Source: Pseudoalteromonas sp. MMG007
GTDB taxonomy: Bacteria > Pseudomonadota > Gammaproteobacteria > Enterobacterales > Alteromonadaceae
DNA length: 64,000 nt
Reading direction: 5' to 3'
Assembly: GCF_018100985.1 (NCBI RefSeq)
Contig: NZ_JAGJEI010000013.1
Coordinates: 61,734 to 125,733 of the forward strand
Shown: positions 45,051-54,459 of the stretch, piece by piece
Position numbering within the stretch: the stretch's first letter is position 1
Layout of the letters: each line of letters starts with the position of its first letter
Position numbers and translations under genes: made by a program
The notes under the pieces: model-generated
Database searches by the model: none
What the model saw: the letters and a program-made list of their open reading frames with translations, nothing else
Told to the model about the DNA's origin: nothing

Positions 45051-46369
45051 TGAGCAACCAACCTTATGATTTTATAGCCATTGGTCTTGGCCCGTTTAAT
45101 TTATCGTTAGCGTGTTTAAGCGAACCACTAGAGGGCGTTAAAAGTTTATTTTTAGAGCAGCGTAGCCAATTTGATTGGCACCCCGGCATGATGCTAGAAG
45201 GTGTTACTTTGCAAACGCCGTTTATGTCTGACTTGGTGACTCTTGCAGACCCTACCAGCAAGTACAGCTTTTTAAATTATGCCAAGCTTAATAACCGCTT
45301 ATACCCATTTTATATTCGCGAGAGCTTTTTTTTACTGCGTAAAGAGTACAATCTCTATTGCCAGTGGGTGTGCTCGCAGCTTAGCAACGTAAGCTTTGAG
45401 CAAAGTGTAACTCAGGTTGAATTTTGCCAGCAAAGTGAGTGCTATACCGTTACCTGTAACACCCCAAATGGGGAGCAACACTATGTTACGCGCCACTTAG
45501 TGCTTGGCACCGGCCCTGCCCCATATATTCCTGATTGCGCAGTGCAAAGTAATTCAAATAACGTACTGCACAGTAGCGATTTTTGCCACCGCCTTGATGA
45601 GCTAAAAGCTGCTAAACGCGTTACGGTTGTAGGTGCTGGGCAAAGTGCTGCTGAAATTTATCACACCTTATTACAACAAGCCGTGCCAAACGGTTTGCAA
45701 CTAGATTGGATTGCGCGATCGCCGCGCTATTTTCCGCTGGAGTACACCAAACTGACTCTTGAGATGACTTCACCTGAGTATGTAGATTACTTTTATAATT
45801 TAAAGACCGAGCAACGAGATTGGCTTAATCAAAATCAAAAAAACTTATTTAAAGGTATTAATGGCGATTTAATTAATGACATTTTTGACACCCTTTACGC
45901 GCAAAGCTTAGATGGGCCTATTTCTACCACATTTAAAACTAACAGCAAGCTTACTAATACACGTAAAAGTGCTGGTCGCTTAGTCACTGAGTTTTACCAT
46001 CAAGAGCTAAATGAAGCCTTTGAAATAAAAACCGATTACTTAATTTGTGCCACGGGCTTTAAATACAAGCGCCCTGCTTTTTTAAACCCCATTGCACAGC
46101 AGCTACCAGAAGACGATCAAGGCCGTTATATAGTAAGCCGTGAATACGCAATAGATACCGACCAAAAGCGTATATTTGTGCAAAATGCAGAGCAGCACAC
46201 CCATGGTTTTGTAACCCCCGATTTAGGCATGGCGTGTTATCGAAATAGTATAATTTTGCGCGAAATACTCGGTTATGCACCGTATCAGGTAGAGCAAAAA
46301 ATTGCTTTTCAGTGTTTTGATTTAAGCGATGTAGAAACCCGTTCACAGCAAAAGAGTAACGCCGCATGA
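45050..46369 (+). CDS. lysine/ornithine/diamine N-monooxygenase (IucD/DesB/BibB-like)
   Basis: 439 residues of the flavin N-hydroxylase family. FAD site YDFIAIGLGPFNLSLACLS (about 6-24), substrate and flavin segment FDWHPGMMLEGVTLQTPFMSDLVTLADPTSKYSFLNY, NADPH site VTVVGAGQSAAEIYH, and the C-terminal ATGF motif in CATGFKYKRP. It should hydroxylate the terminal amine of cadaverine or putrescine to give the N-hydroxydiamine. Start and stop overlap both neighbours (1 bp and 4 bp), so it is firmly in the operon. Confidence 0.93.
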   Translation: MSNQPYDFIAIGLGPFNLSLACLSEPLEGVKSLFLEQRSQFDWHPGMMLEGVTLQTPFMSDLVTLADPTSKYSFLNYAKLNNRLYPFYIRESFFLLRKEYNLYCQWVCSQLSNVSFEQSVTQVEFCQQSECYTVTCNTPNGEQHYVTRHLVLGTGPAPYIPDCAVQSNSNNVLHSSDFCHRLDELKAAKRVTVVGAGQSAAEIYHTLLQQAVPNGLQLDWIARSPRYFPLEYTKLTLEMTSPEYVDYFYNLKTEQRDWLNQNQKNLFKGINGDLINDIFDTLYAQSLDGPISTTFKTNSKLTNTRKSAGRLVTEFYHQELNEAFEIKTDYLICATGFKYKRPAFLNPIAQQLPEDDQGRYIVSREYAIDTDQKRIFVQNAEQHTHGFVTPDLGMACYRNSIILREILGYAPYQVEQKIAFQCFDLSDVETRSQQKSNAA

Positions 46370-47544
46370 GTTTACGTATAGCACTTATTTTGCTTACGGT
46401 TATTTCGGTGGTGTGCGATACCTTATTACTGCCGTTTTATCCGCAGTTTTTTGCCAGCGAATTTTCTGTAAGTAACCCCACGCTTATTGGTGTGTTTGTA
46501 GCTAACTGTTGTATTACCGTTATGCTCGCGCTGCCACTATGGGCAAAGGTTGCCAAAAAATACCATGAGCTGGCTCTTTGGCTTGTAACGCAAGTGATTG
46601 CCGCCTGCTTCGGTTTGCTTTGTTATTTTGCAACTAACGTGTGGGAATTTTGGTTTTACTACCAAGTTATGTTGGTACTTAAGGCCAGTTATCTGCTTAT
46701 TTACCCGTTTGCACTGCGTTTAGAGCAGCAAAGTAAGCACCTTTCTATTATAGGCTTGTTTTCAGTACTTATGCACTTTGGCGCTATTGGTGGCGCATTA
46801 GTGGGCGGGTACTTTTTTAGCTTAAACGAACCGCGTTATGCATTGTTATTAAGTGCTGCGGGCGATGTAATACAAGTGCTGCTGTGCGCCTATTTAATGC
46901 TGAGCTTAAAGCTAGGTATTTATCAGCAAGCGATTGAAAGCGAAAAACCGCGCACTCGCACACCCTATTTTATATGGCAATTTTGTTTTATAAGCGTGGT
47001 TGTTTACTTTAGCGCGTTCTTAATTAGGCCGTTTTTTACGACCCATTGGCAAGGAATGAGCGCGCAAAGCAGTGCGTTTCAAAGTGCGCTTGTGTACGCC
47101 ATTCCTGCTTTTGCAGCGCTACTTATGCTGCTGTTTAACCACTTTAGGCAGCACTTACCTCTCCCTAAACTTAGCCGAACCAGTACGTTTTCGTGCGCAC
47201 TTATTTTTGGCGCTATTGGGCTTTATTTACAGGCGCAAGAGTCGGTGTGGTTAGTTGTCAGCTCGCGCATTTTATACGGTATAGCGCTGTTTCAGGTCAT
47301 GGTTTTATTAGAGGTTATGCTATTTGCTAAAAGCGAGCCAGCTCACTACGGCAGTGATTTTGCCAAAGTGCATGTTGCGCAAAATATTGGCGTTATTTTA
47401 GCGTCGTTATTGGTGGGCATGAGTGTGGAATATTTTAATACAACCGTGCCTTTTTACTTTGCTGCCATTGGCTTTGTAAGCCTTGGCGCTATTTTGCTAT
47501 GGCGCGTTAAATTTGTTGGCCGTGCTGCACACACAGCCACTTAA
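46366..47544 (+). CDS. MFS transporter, probable siderophore exporter
   Basis: 392 residues with about 12 hydrophobic segments and a short loop between halves (about 183-200). The first helix is IALILLTVISVVCDTLLLPFYPQFF. It overlaps the hydroxylase gene by 4 bp (ATGA), and the synthetase starts 25 bp after it. Placement between biosynthetic genes is typical of a siderophore efflux pump at the inner membrane. Import of a precursor is a less likely alternative. Confidence 0.88.
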   Translation: MSLRIALILLTVISVVCDTLLLPFYPQFFASEFSVSNPTLIGVFVANCCITVMLALPLWAKVAKKYHELALWLVTQVIAACFGLLCYFATNVWEFWFYYQVMLVLKASYLLIYPFALRLEQQSKHLSIIGLFSVLMHFGAIGGALVGGYFFSLNEPRYALLLSAAGDVIQVLLCAYLMLSLKLGIYQQAIESEKPRTRTPYFIWQFCFISVVVYFSAFLIRPFFTTHWQGMSAQSSAFQSALVYAIPAFAALLMLLFNHFRQHLPLPKLSRTSTFSCALIFGAIGLYLQAQESVWLVVSSRILYGIALFQVMVLLEVMLFAKSEPAHYGSDFAKVHVAQNIGVILASLLVGMSVEYFNTTVPFYFAAIGFVSLGAILLWRVKFVGRAAHTAT

Positions 47545-47569
47545 TAATTATAAAAATTTAGGAGTTTTT

Positions 47570-49918
47570 ATGTATTTTTCATCTTTTGTAACTACGTTAC
47601 AGCACACCGGTAATGTAACTATGCGGTTACTACAGCAAAGCGACATGCCTATTATTTGTCAGTGGCTTGCTCTGCCTTACGCGCATTTTTGGGGTATGAA
47701 TAAACAAACCCCTGAGCAAATGTGCAGCGCCTACCAAGATATAATTAATAACCCGCACCATAATGCGTATGTTATTGAGCAAAGTAATGAGCTACTAGCC
47801 CTTGTTGAGCTTTACAACCCTGAGCACGACAAGTTACTCGCAGCCGCCTATGAGGTATTACCAAACGATACCGGCATGCATATTTTACTCGCGCCAAATA
47901 CAAAGCCTAAACGCCATTTTAGTTTTGAAATAATGCAGTGCGTATTGCACAGTATTTTTGCCCATAACGATAATGCGCGCGTAGTGGTAGAGCCCGATAT
48001 TGCCAATAGTAAAATTCATACCTTAAATAAGCGTTTAGGTTTTGTGCATACTAAGCAAATAATGCTTGGTGATAAAAAAGCATACCTTGGATTTTGTAAT
48101 AAAGCCGCATTTGAAACGCATGTTGATTTACATTACAAATCGCAAACGCCAATAAACAACGACTATGTAAAGTTTGACCACTGGCAGTGGGCAAATAGGC
48201 ACTTACAAAGTAAAGCCATTAGCGAGCTTGTACACGAGCGATTATTGGTTGCAGAGCAAACCCCACATGGTTTTAAAGTTAATATTGAAGGGGGTTACTT
48301 TTTATTTAATGGCCGTGCTATGGCGCTTAACCACATAGATATAGACGAGCCAAGCTTATGTTTTTATAACCTTAACAATGAGCAAGTAGCGCTTGATGTA
48401 CTGCACTTTTTTAGTGTGCAAGGCCCTGCGCTGGGTTTAACTGGCGAGCGTTTAGCCACCTACCTTGAAGAGCTTAACGCCACACTTGCCAGTGCCTGTT
48501 ATAAACGCGAAAACAACACGCTTAGCGCAGCCGAACTTGCGAAATTAGGGCTGCAACAAATAGAGGCTGCAATGAGCGAAGGCCACCCTGCATTTGTGGC
48601 TAATAATGGCCGAATTGGTTTTAGCAAAAGCGACTTTTTACGCTATGCGCCAGAAGTGGGTAAACCGTTTAAAGTGCTGTGGTTAGCGGCGCACAAAACA
48701 GTATGTGATTTTGCTTATAGTGAATACTTTAGTGACTACCCAAGCCATATTAGTGGCGAGCTTGATTTAACCACTCGTGATGCGTTTAACAAAGCGCTAA
48801 AAGCGCAAAACCTAAACCCCGACGACTACCTATTTATGCCGGCCCATCCGTGGCAGTACCAGCATAAATTAAGTGTGGTGTTTGCCAACGAGTTTGCCAA
48901 TAACCGCTTAGTGTATTTAGGTGAAGGTGACGATTTATATCAAGCGCAACAATCTATTCGTACATTATATAACTGCTCGCACCCGCATAAACCTTATTTA
49001 AAAGTGGCGCTGTCTATTTTAAATATGGGCTTTATGCGCGGGCTTTCGCGTGCTTATATGGCGGTCACTCCGGCCATAAATGATTGGGTGTTTAATAAAG
49101 TAAACCACGACCCAACACTTAGCGCGTGTAACTTTACAGCACTTAGAGAGTACGCCACGTTAGGGTATGCGCATCACACCTTTGAGCAAAGTGCACTCGG
49201 TGATACGCCGTATCGTAAAATGTTTGCGTGTTTATGGCGCGAAAACCCAAACCATAATTTACAAAATAATGAGCAGCTCACCACCATGGCCGCATTGCTG
49301 CACCTAGATAACAGCGGTAAAAGTATGGCAGGTGCATTAATAGATCAAAGCGGCTTAACTGCAAACGCTTGGCTACAAAGCTACTTTAATGCCTACCTTA
49401 TTCCGTTAGTGCATTGTTTTTATGCTCATAAATTAGTGTTTATGCCCCACGGCGAAAACCTCATTTTAAAGCTTAAAAACTCAGTACCTGTAGGCGCTTA
49501 CATGAAAGACATTGGCGAAGAAGTAGCGCTGCTTAACAGCACTGAGTCTTTGCCTGAAGAAGTGTCGCGTATTCACATTACTATGCCTAAAGAGCTTGAG
49601 CTATTGAGTATATTTACCGATGTATTTGACTGCTTTTTTAGATACCTAGTGGCTATTTTAGTAAGAGAAGCGCGCATTACCGAGCACGATTTTTGGCAAG
49701 GCGTTGCGCAAAGTGTAAACGCGTATCAACAAGCCAACCCTGCCTTAAACGAGCGCTTTAAAGAGTATGACTTTTTTAGTGATGAATTTGCACACTCTTG
49801 CTTAAACCGCTTACAGCTTGGCAATAATAAACAAATGGTTGATTTAACCGACCCAGCAGGCAGCTTACAGTTTGCCGGAAGTTTAGATAACCCGGTATCG
49901 GCAAAGCTGTATGGCTAA
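47570..49918 (+). CDS. fused N-acyltransferase/IucA-IucC-type siderophore synthetase
   Basis: 782 residues from ATG 47570, which has an AGGAG ribosome site; an earlier in-frame start would run back into the transporter gene. Residues about 1-190 form a GNAT-type acyltransferase related to IucB/DesC (MRLLQQSDMPIICQWLALPYAHFWGM at the start). Residues about 200-780 form an NIS synthetase like DesD (GHPAFVANNGRIGFSKSDFLRYAPE, LFMPAHPWQYQHKL, SIRTLYNCSHPHKPYLKVALSILN, VFMPHGENLILKL). The first half would add succinyl or acetyl to the hydroxydiamine and the second would join and cyclise units. The same fusion is known in bisucaberin (BibC) systems. Confidence 0.92.
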   Translation: MYFSSFVTTLQHTGNVTMRLLQQSDMPIICQWLALPYAHFWGMNKQTPEQMCSAYQDIINNPHHNAYVIEQSNELLALVELYNPEHDKLLAAAYEVLPNDTGMHILLAPNTKPKRHFSFEIMQCVLHSIFAHNDNARVVVEPDIANSKIHTLNKRLGFVHTKQIMLGDKKAYLGFCNKAAFETHVDLHYKSQTPINNDYVKFDHWQWANRHLQSKAISELVHERLLVAEQTPHGFKVNIEGGYFLFNGRAMALNHIDIDEPSLCFYNLNNEQVALDVLHFFSVQGPALGLTGERLATYLEELNATLASACYKRENNTLSAAELAKLGLQQIEAAMSEGHPAFVANNGRIGFSKSDFLRYAPEVGKPFKVLWLAAHKTVCDFAYSEYFSDYPSHISGELDLTTRDAFNKALKAQNLNPDDYLFMPAHPWQYQHKLSVVFANEFANNRLVYLGEGDDLYQAQQSIRTLYNCSHPHKPYLKVALSILNMGFMRGLSRAYMAVTPAINDWVFNKVNHDPTLSACNFTALREYATLGYAHHTFEQSALGDTPYRKMFACLWRENPNHNLQNNEQLTTMAALLHLDNSGKSMAGALIDQSGLTANAWLQSYFNAYLIPLVHCFYAHKLVFMPHGENLILKLKNSVPVGAYMKDIGEEVALLNSTESLPEEVSRIHITMPKELELLSIFTDVFDCFFRYLVAILVREARITEHDFWQGVAQSVNAYQQANPALNERFKEYDFFSDEFAHSCLNRLQLGNNKQMVDLTDPAGSLQFAGSLDNPVSAKLYG

Positions 49919-50549
49919 GCCCATAACCCTTGCGCACTTTTTATTTTGCCCAAATGAGCCGGCTGCTGCGGCTCATCCAAGCTTAGATTTAGTGCGCAAA
50001 TTAGCGATTCATTGCAAGGCGCATTACCCTCATGCGCCTACGCAATTTATTAGCCGGCATTTATATTTGCAGCTTTGTTGGCAAACTCTGTATGCCTATT
50101 GTTATTGGTATACGTGTAAACACAACGCGCATAACCCCATGCAGTTACAGCTCAAAATTAATGGCGCTTATAGTCGAGGGTTTAACCTCACAGGCGCGCC
50201 TCTATTAAGTAAAACTGAGCAAAATAATGCACTCATTGAGTTTATAAGTTGTGTAGGTAAGTGGATAAATAGCGATTATGCGCTGAGTAAAAAAGAGCAA
50301 GGGCGCTTATTACTCGACACCCTAAACAGCGCATTTACGCGCGCTCATAGCTTAACTTTAGCAAGCGCTGAGCACATTACCTATTGCCATAAACAGCTAC
50401 ATGCCTTGATCAGTAATCACTTTAATTTAAACCCCCCATTTAACTTAACGGCCGAGCGCTTAACGTGCTGTCGTTATTATTTAGCAGGTTACAAAAAATG
50501 CCAAACCTGCCCAAAAAAGGATATTAAAACCAATGAACACACGTCTTAA
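49911..50549 (+). CDS. FhuF-like siderophore-iron reductase
   Basis: 212 residues. The C terminus contains LTCCRYYLAGYKKCQTCPKK, a CC-x9-C-x2-C arrangement like the unusual 2Fe-2S site of FhuF, one residue shorter than in E. coli. The rest resembles the FhuF/IucA-C-associated domain (HLYLQLCWQTLYAYCYWY). It should reduce ferric hydroxamate in the cytoplasm to free iron. It overlaps the synthetase end by 8 bp and the following gene by 17 bp. Confidence 0.85.
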   Translation: MAKPITLAHFLFCPNEPAAAAHPSLDLVRKLAIHCKAHYPHAPTQFISRHLYLQLCWQTLYAYCYWYTCKHNAHNPMQLQLKINGAYSRGFNLTGAPLLSKTEQNNALIEFISCVGKWINSDYALSKKEQGRLLLDTLNSAFTRAHSLTLASAEHITYCHKQLHALISNHFNLNPPFNLTAERLTCCRYYLAGYKKCQTCPKKDIKTNEHTS

Positions 50550-51612
50550 AACGATTGACCTTGCCCGAGGTGCGAGCGTTTTTATTATGATTTTAGTCCA
50601 CACGTTATGGATGTACTCAAGCACAGCGCTTCAAAGTGAAAGCCTATTTGGTGCTGTAATCCATATACTTGGTAAAGGTACCGCCTCGTTTTTAGTGGCA
50701 ATGGGGCTGTCTATGGCGCTTTCGCGTAGGCAAACACCCCTGCTGTTAATTAAGCGCGGCATACAGCTTTTACTACTTGCCTATTTAATGAATGCAGCAA
50801 AGTTTTGGCTACCTATTGAGGTATTTAACACCATGCCAGAGGCGTTTATAAATGCGTATGGCTGGCAAAGCCCATTGAGTGCTGGGCAGTTACAATTTAT
50901 GGTGCTAACGGGTGATATTTTACAACTTGCCGGGGTTAGCTTATTGCTGTTTGGTGCGCTTAATATTGCCCGCTGGAAAACCACATGGATTGCATGTTTA
51001 GCCGTGGCTATAGCACTTGTAAGCCAGTTTGTAAGGGGGCAGCAGTTTGCGCTTTCGCCTTATATTAGCGATTTGTTTTTTGCTAATAACTACCAAGTTT
51101 ATTTTCCGGTATTTCCGTGGATAAGCGCTATATTAACCGGCTACGTGCTTGGGCGTTTATACATAAATAGTCAGCATAATGCTGCGTACTTATTTAGCGT
51201 GTGCGCAAAGTTAGGGGCTGCGTTACTAATCATTGGTTCAGCATGGTTATTTATTGATTTTAACGGCCAGTTTGGTAACTTTTTTCACTTAAATGGCGGC
51301 GGTATTATTTATTTAATTGGCTTAAATTTATGTGCTTTAGCTTTTATAGAGTACGCCATTGCAAATAAATTTAATGGCCCTATTACTCGGGCCCTTTTAT
51401 ATGCGAGCAAACATGTTACCGCTTTGTATGTTATTCAGTGGGTGCTTATTTGCTGGTTTATGGGAGTGTTTGGTTATCATACACAGTCGCTTGTGCCAAC
51501 GTTGTGCCTAATGGCGCTTATGAGTTTACTCACTTTTGCAGTACATAAAATGTATTTGCAAATTAAGCTAATCCTACTTGGTTTTAAGCAAAAACCTAAA
51601 CGTGCAGCATAA
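50533..51612 (+). CDS. HGSNAT/DUF1624-like membrane acyltransferase
   Basis: 359 residues with about ten hydrophobic segments. The start MNTRLKTIDLARGASVFIMILVHTLWMY has the R-x-x-x-x-D-x-A-R-G and following His pattern of the heparan-alpha-glucosaminide N-acetyltransferase catalytic family (DUF1624). Family members pass acyl groups across the membrane. It overlaps the FhuF-like gene by 17 bp, so it is the last gene of the siderophore operon. A role in modifying or handling the siderophore is inferred only from this position. Confidence 0.75.
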   Translation: MNTRLKTIDLARGASVFIMILVHTLWMYSSTALQSESLFGAVIHILGKGTASFLVAMGLSMALSRRQTPLLLIKRGIQLLLLAYLMNAAKFWLPIEVFNTMPEAFINAYGWQSPLSAGQLQFMVLTGDILQLAGVSLLLFGALNIARWKTTWIACLAVAIALVSQFVRGQQFALSPYISDLFFANNYQVYFPVFPWISAILTGYVLGRLYINSQHNAAYLFSVCAKLGAALLIIGSAWLFIDFNGQFGNFFHLNGGGIIYLIGLNLCALAFIEYAIANKFNGPITRALLYASKHVTALYVIQWVLICWFMGVFGYHTQSLVPTLCLMALMSLLTFAVHKMYLQIKLILLGFKQKPKRAA

Positions 51613-51649
51613 ACTGTAAAGGGGCTTTACGGGCGCAGTTACAGGCGCC

Positions 51650-52516
51650 CTAGCCTGCTTTTATTGCTTCAATTACGGTATTCATGCGCTTTGCCATTGG
51701 CCTATTGCGATGATGGCATACATAAATATTTTCGCTGATTGGATTAGCTAAATGGTGCGTTTTAATAAGCGCAGGTTTATTAAATGCGCTAACAGCATGC
51801 GCAGGTAACACCGTAAAACCGAGCCCTAAACTTACCGGCTCCAGTATTAAACTTATTTGGTTAGAAAACCCCGTGCGCTTAATTTGATCAACATGTTCAA
51901 ACTCACTGTAGTTTTCGCTTAGTAATAGCTGCGCGTGGTGTTTTGCATCGGGATGGCCAATAAAGCCAAGCTCACATAAAACCTCCCACGTTGGGTTCTT
52001 AATATGTGCAGGGGTAACAAGTAATAGCGCTTCTTTACCAATTTTGTGGCTAGTAACCTCGCTAAGCGTGGGAGCTTGAGTTAAAAATCCTATGTCGGCA
52101 CTGTGGTTTGCTACGGCTTGCTCTACGCTTGTATTGGGTGCAAAGCGATAATCAATATTAAGCTCGGTATGCTTTGCCTGCAGCGCTAACAACTGGCTAT
52201 AAAATTGTAGCCCACAACTACCTGGCGATTGTATTTTTACTAGGCCACTGTAAGGCGAATCATCTTTTAATTGTTGTTCTAAAAATTGCCATTCTTTTAA
52301 TAATAAACTGCCTTGTTGATACAAATTTTGCCCATGTACGGTAAGGGTAAATTGTTTGCCGTGGCGCTCTAATAGCGCGCAGTTTACTTGCTTCTCTAGC
52401 TTTTTAATGTGCTGACTTACGCCTGATTGGGTCATAAAAAGGCGTTCGGCGGTTTGGGTAAAATGATTTACCTCAACCAAGGTGCAAAACGTGTTTAACC
52501 ATGTAGGATTTATCAT
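51650..52516 (-). CDS. LysR family transcriptional regulator
   Basis: 288 residues. The N-terminal winged HTH is INPTWLNTFCTLVEVNHFTQTAERLFMTQSGVSQHIKKLEKQV (about 2-44), followed by the linker helix and a periplasmic-binding-type effector domain starting near residue 90. It ends the siderophore region convergently and is divergent from the VOC-family gene 108 bp away, its probable target. Effector unknown. Confidence 0.92.
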   Translation of the reverse strand: MINPTWLNTFCTLVEVNHFTQTAERLFMTQSGVSQHIKKLEKQVNCALLERHGKQFTLTVHGQNLYQQGSLLLKEWQFLEQQLKDDSPYSGLVKIQSPGSCGLQFYSQLLALQAKHTELNIDYRFAPNTSVEQAVANHSADIGFLTQAPTLSEVTSHKIGKEALLLVTPAHIKNPTWEVLCELGFIGHPDAKHHAQLLLSENYSEFEHVDQIKRTGFSNQISLILEPVSLGLGFTVLPAHAVSAFNKPALIKTHHLANPISENIYVCHHRNRPMAKRMNTVIEAIKAG

Positions 52517-52624
52517 TACAAAACGTACTCAAAATGATGATTAATGATAATTTTACTTAATAAAGGCTGATTCGTAAACTAACTCCATCAACTAAGATAA
52601 GTCACACGTTAAAGAGGACATATT

Positions 52625-53125
52625 ATGAGTCATACATATCCACGTAGTTTTTCGCACATTGGTATTTCAGTACCGGATGTTGAAAAAGCCGTAGAGTTTT
52701 ACACTAAGGTGATGGGCTGGTACACCATAATGGAGCCTACCGTGATCACTGAAGATAACAGCCCCATTGGCGAAATGTGTACCGAAGTATTTGGTGAAAA
52801 ATGGGAAAAATTTAAAATAGCGCACCTTTCAACAGGCGACCGTATTGGTGTAGAAATTTTTGAATTTAAAGACCAAGAAAACCCTAAAGACAATTTTGAA
52901 TACTGGAAAACCGGTATCTTCCATTTTTGTGTACAAGACCCAGATGTGGAAGGCTTAGCGGAGCGTATTGTTGCTGCAGGTGGTAAAAAACGTATGTCAG
53001 AGCCTCGTTACTACTACCCAGGCGAAAAGCCATACCGCATGATCTACATGGAAGACCCGTTTGGTAACATCCTTGAGGTTTACAGCCACAGCTACGAGCT
53101 TATTTACAGCGCAGGCGCTTACTAA
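52625..53125 (+). CDS. VOC family (glyoxalase/bleomycin-resistance fold) protein
   Basis: 166 residues. It begins with FSHIGISVPDVEKAVEFYTKVMGWYT and ends with an AGGKKRMSEPRYYYPGEKPYRMIYMEDPFGNILEVYSHSYE block, giving the paired beta-alpha-beta modules of vicinal oxygen chelate proteins, with likely metal ligands His12 and the Glu in GNILEVY. The reaction is unknown; members include glyoxalases, dioxygenases and epimerases. Divergent from the LysR gene; a strong terminator follows. Confidence 0.88.
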   Translation: MSHTYPRSFSHIGISVPDVEKAVEFYTKVMGWYTIMEPTVITEDNSPIGEMCTEVFGEKWEKFKIAHLSTGDRIGVEIFEFKDQENPKDNFEYWKTGIFHFCVQDPDVEGLAERIVAAGGKKRMSEPRYYYPGEKPYRMIYMEDPFGNILEVYSHSYELIYSAGAY

Positions 53126-53157
53126 ATGTAGCTAATTTAAAAAAGTTTAGCTAAAAC

Positions 53158-53190
53158 AAAGGCCGCAGTATTTATTACTGCGGCCTTTTT
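53158..53190. terminator. bidirectional terminator, VOC gene / ABC permease
   Basis: Perfect 10-bp GC-rich arms GGCCGCAGTA (53161-53170) and TACTGCGGCC (53176-53185), with A and T tracts outside, between convergent genes. Confidence 0.93.
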
Positions 53191-53220
53191 GTTTATTACA
53201 TGATTAAATTTTTAAAGGTG

Positions 53221-54459
53221 CTAATTTTTAGCTCCAAGCGAACTGTGTAGGGCATTTTTATAGGCCTCATACGCGGGTATAGCTGAGGTAATAATAGCCG
53301 CAACAGTAATAACGGCGATTACTTTTAAAGTCTCTACATTAAGCATGTTTGCATTTAAAAATAAGCCATAAGTAGCGCCTAGCCAATCACCTAAAAGCCA
53401 TAAGGTTAAGCTAAGTAAAGCCGTTGCAGCTGCGCTTGCTAGTATTACTAAAATTAAAGCTTCTACTAGCACTAAGCTAAAAATAACGCTTGGCCCTGCG
53501 CCCAATACACGTAGCACGGCAATTTCGTTTTTACGTTGTGCCATAGAGGCAAGTAACATGGTTGATAAGCCAAATAACGACGATACCAACACCAAAATAC
53601 CAATAATGCGTAATAGGTTTTCAACCGTTGCCATCATTTGCCAAAGCTCGGTCATGGCAACACCGGGTAACACGGCCATTAACCTGTCGGCTTTATAATT
53701 GTTTATATCGCGCTGTAATTTAAAGGTTGAAAACTTAGACTTTAAACCCAGCATTACTGCGGTAATGCTCTCGGGTGTGGTGTTTACTGAGTCTACATTG
53801 TTAAGTAATTTAGCTTGTTTTGCCGGTGATAAATGTATGGCCTCAATGGCGTTTAAGCTTACATGTATTGTTTTATCAACCGGTGTGCCTGTTGGGCTAA
53901 GTATACCCTTAATTATAAAGGGGGTGTTGTCGTGATGGGTAAAGCTTGTGTTACCAATACCATGAGCAATCACTACGCTTTGGCCAACTTTATAATTGAG
54001 CTTTTTGGCTACATCGGCCCCTATCACCGCTTCAAATAATGCGTTAAATGGCTGGCCGCTACTAAAAGTAAGTGGTTGCTTAGTGCCGTATTTAAAGTGT
54101 TCAAAGTAGCTATTATTGGTGCCCATCACTCTAAAACCACGATGCGAGTCGCCAAGCGAAATAGGGATTGCCCATTTGACTAATGAACTGCCTTTTAGGG
54201 TTTCATAGCTTTTATAATTAATATTACTGGTGGGGCTGCCCATTCTAAATACCGAATAAAGTAAAAGGTTTAACTGCCCGCTAGGTGCGCCCACAATCAT
54301 ATCTACATCAGAGATGGTTCTGTTAAAGCTTTCTTTGGCTTGCTGGCGAATATGCTCCACACTTAACAGCACGCTTATACTTATTAGTAATGATAAAAAA
54401 GTAAGTATGACCGATTTACGCCTACTGGCTAGGCTGCTCCACGCTAACGATACTAGCAT
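53221..54459 (-). CDS. ABC transporter permease, FtsX/MacB type (zinc-linked)
   Basis: 412 residues. It has an N-terminal membrane helix (ILTFLSLLISISVLLSVEHI), a large periplasmic domain (about 40-275), and three C-terminal helices (IIGILVLVSSLFGLSTMLLASMAQ, FSLVLVEALILVILASAAATALLSL, VIAVITVAAIITSAIP), the MacB/FtsX layout. It overlaps its ATPase gene by 7 bp. The neighbourhood matches the zinc-regulated ZrgABCDE system described in Vibrio, so involvement in zinc uptake is the best guess. Such permeases more often act in mechanotransmission or lipoprotein handling than in direct transport. Confidence 0.85.
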   Translation of the reverse strand: MLVSLAWSSLASRRKSVILTFLSLLISISVLLSVEHIRQQAKESFNRTISDVDMIVGAPSGQLNLLLYSVFRMGSPTSNINYKSYETLKGSSLVKWAIPISLGDSHRGFRVMGTNNSYFEHFKYGTKQPLTFSSGQPFNALFEAVIGADVAKKLNYKVGQSVVIAHGIGNTSFTHHDNTPFIIKGILSPTGTPVDKTIHVSLNAIEAIHLSPAKQAKLLNNVDSVNTTPESITAVMLGLKSKFSTFKLQRDINNYKADRLMAVLPGVAMTELWQMMATVENLLRIIGILVLVSSLFGLSTMLLASMAQRKNEIAVLRVLGAGPSVIFSLVLVEALILVILASAAATALLSLTLWLLGDWLGATYGLFLNANMLNVETLKVIAVITVAAIITSAIPAYEAYKNALHSSLGAKN

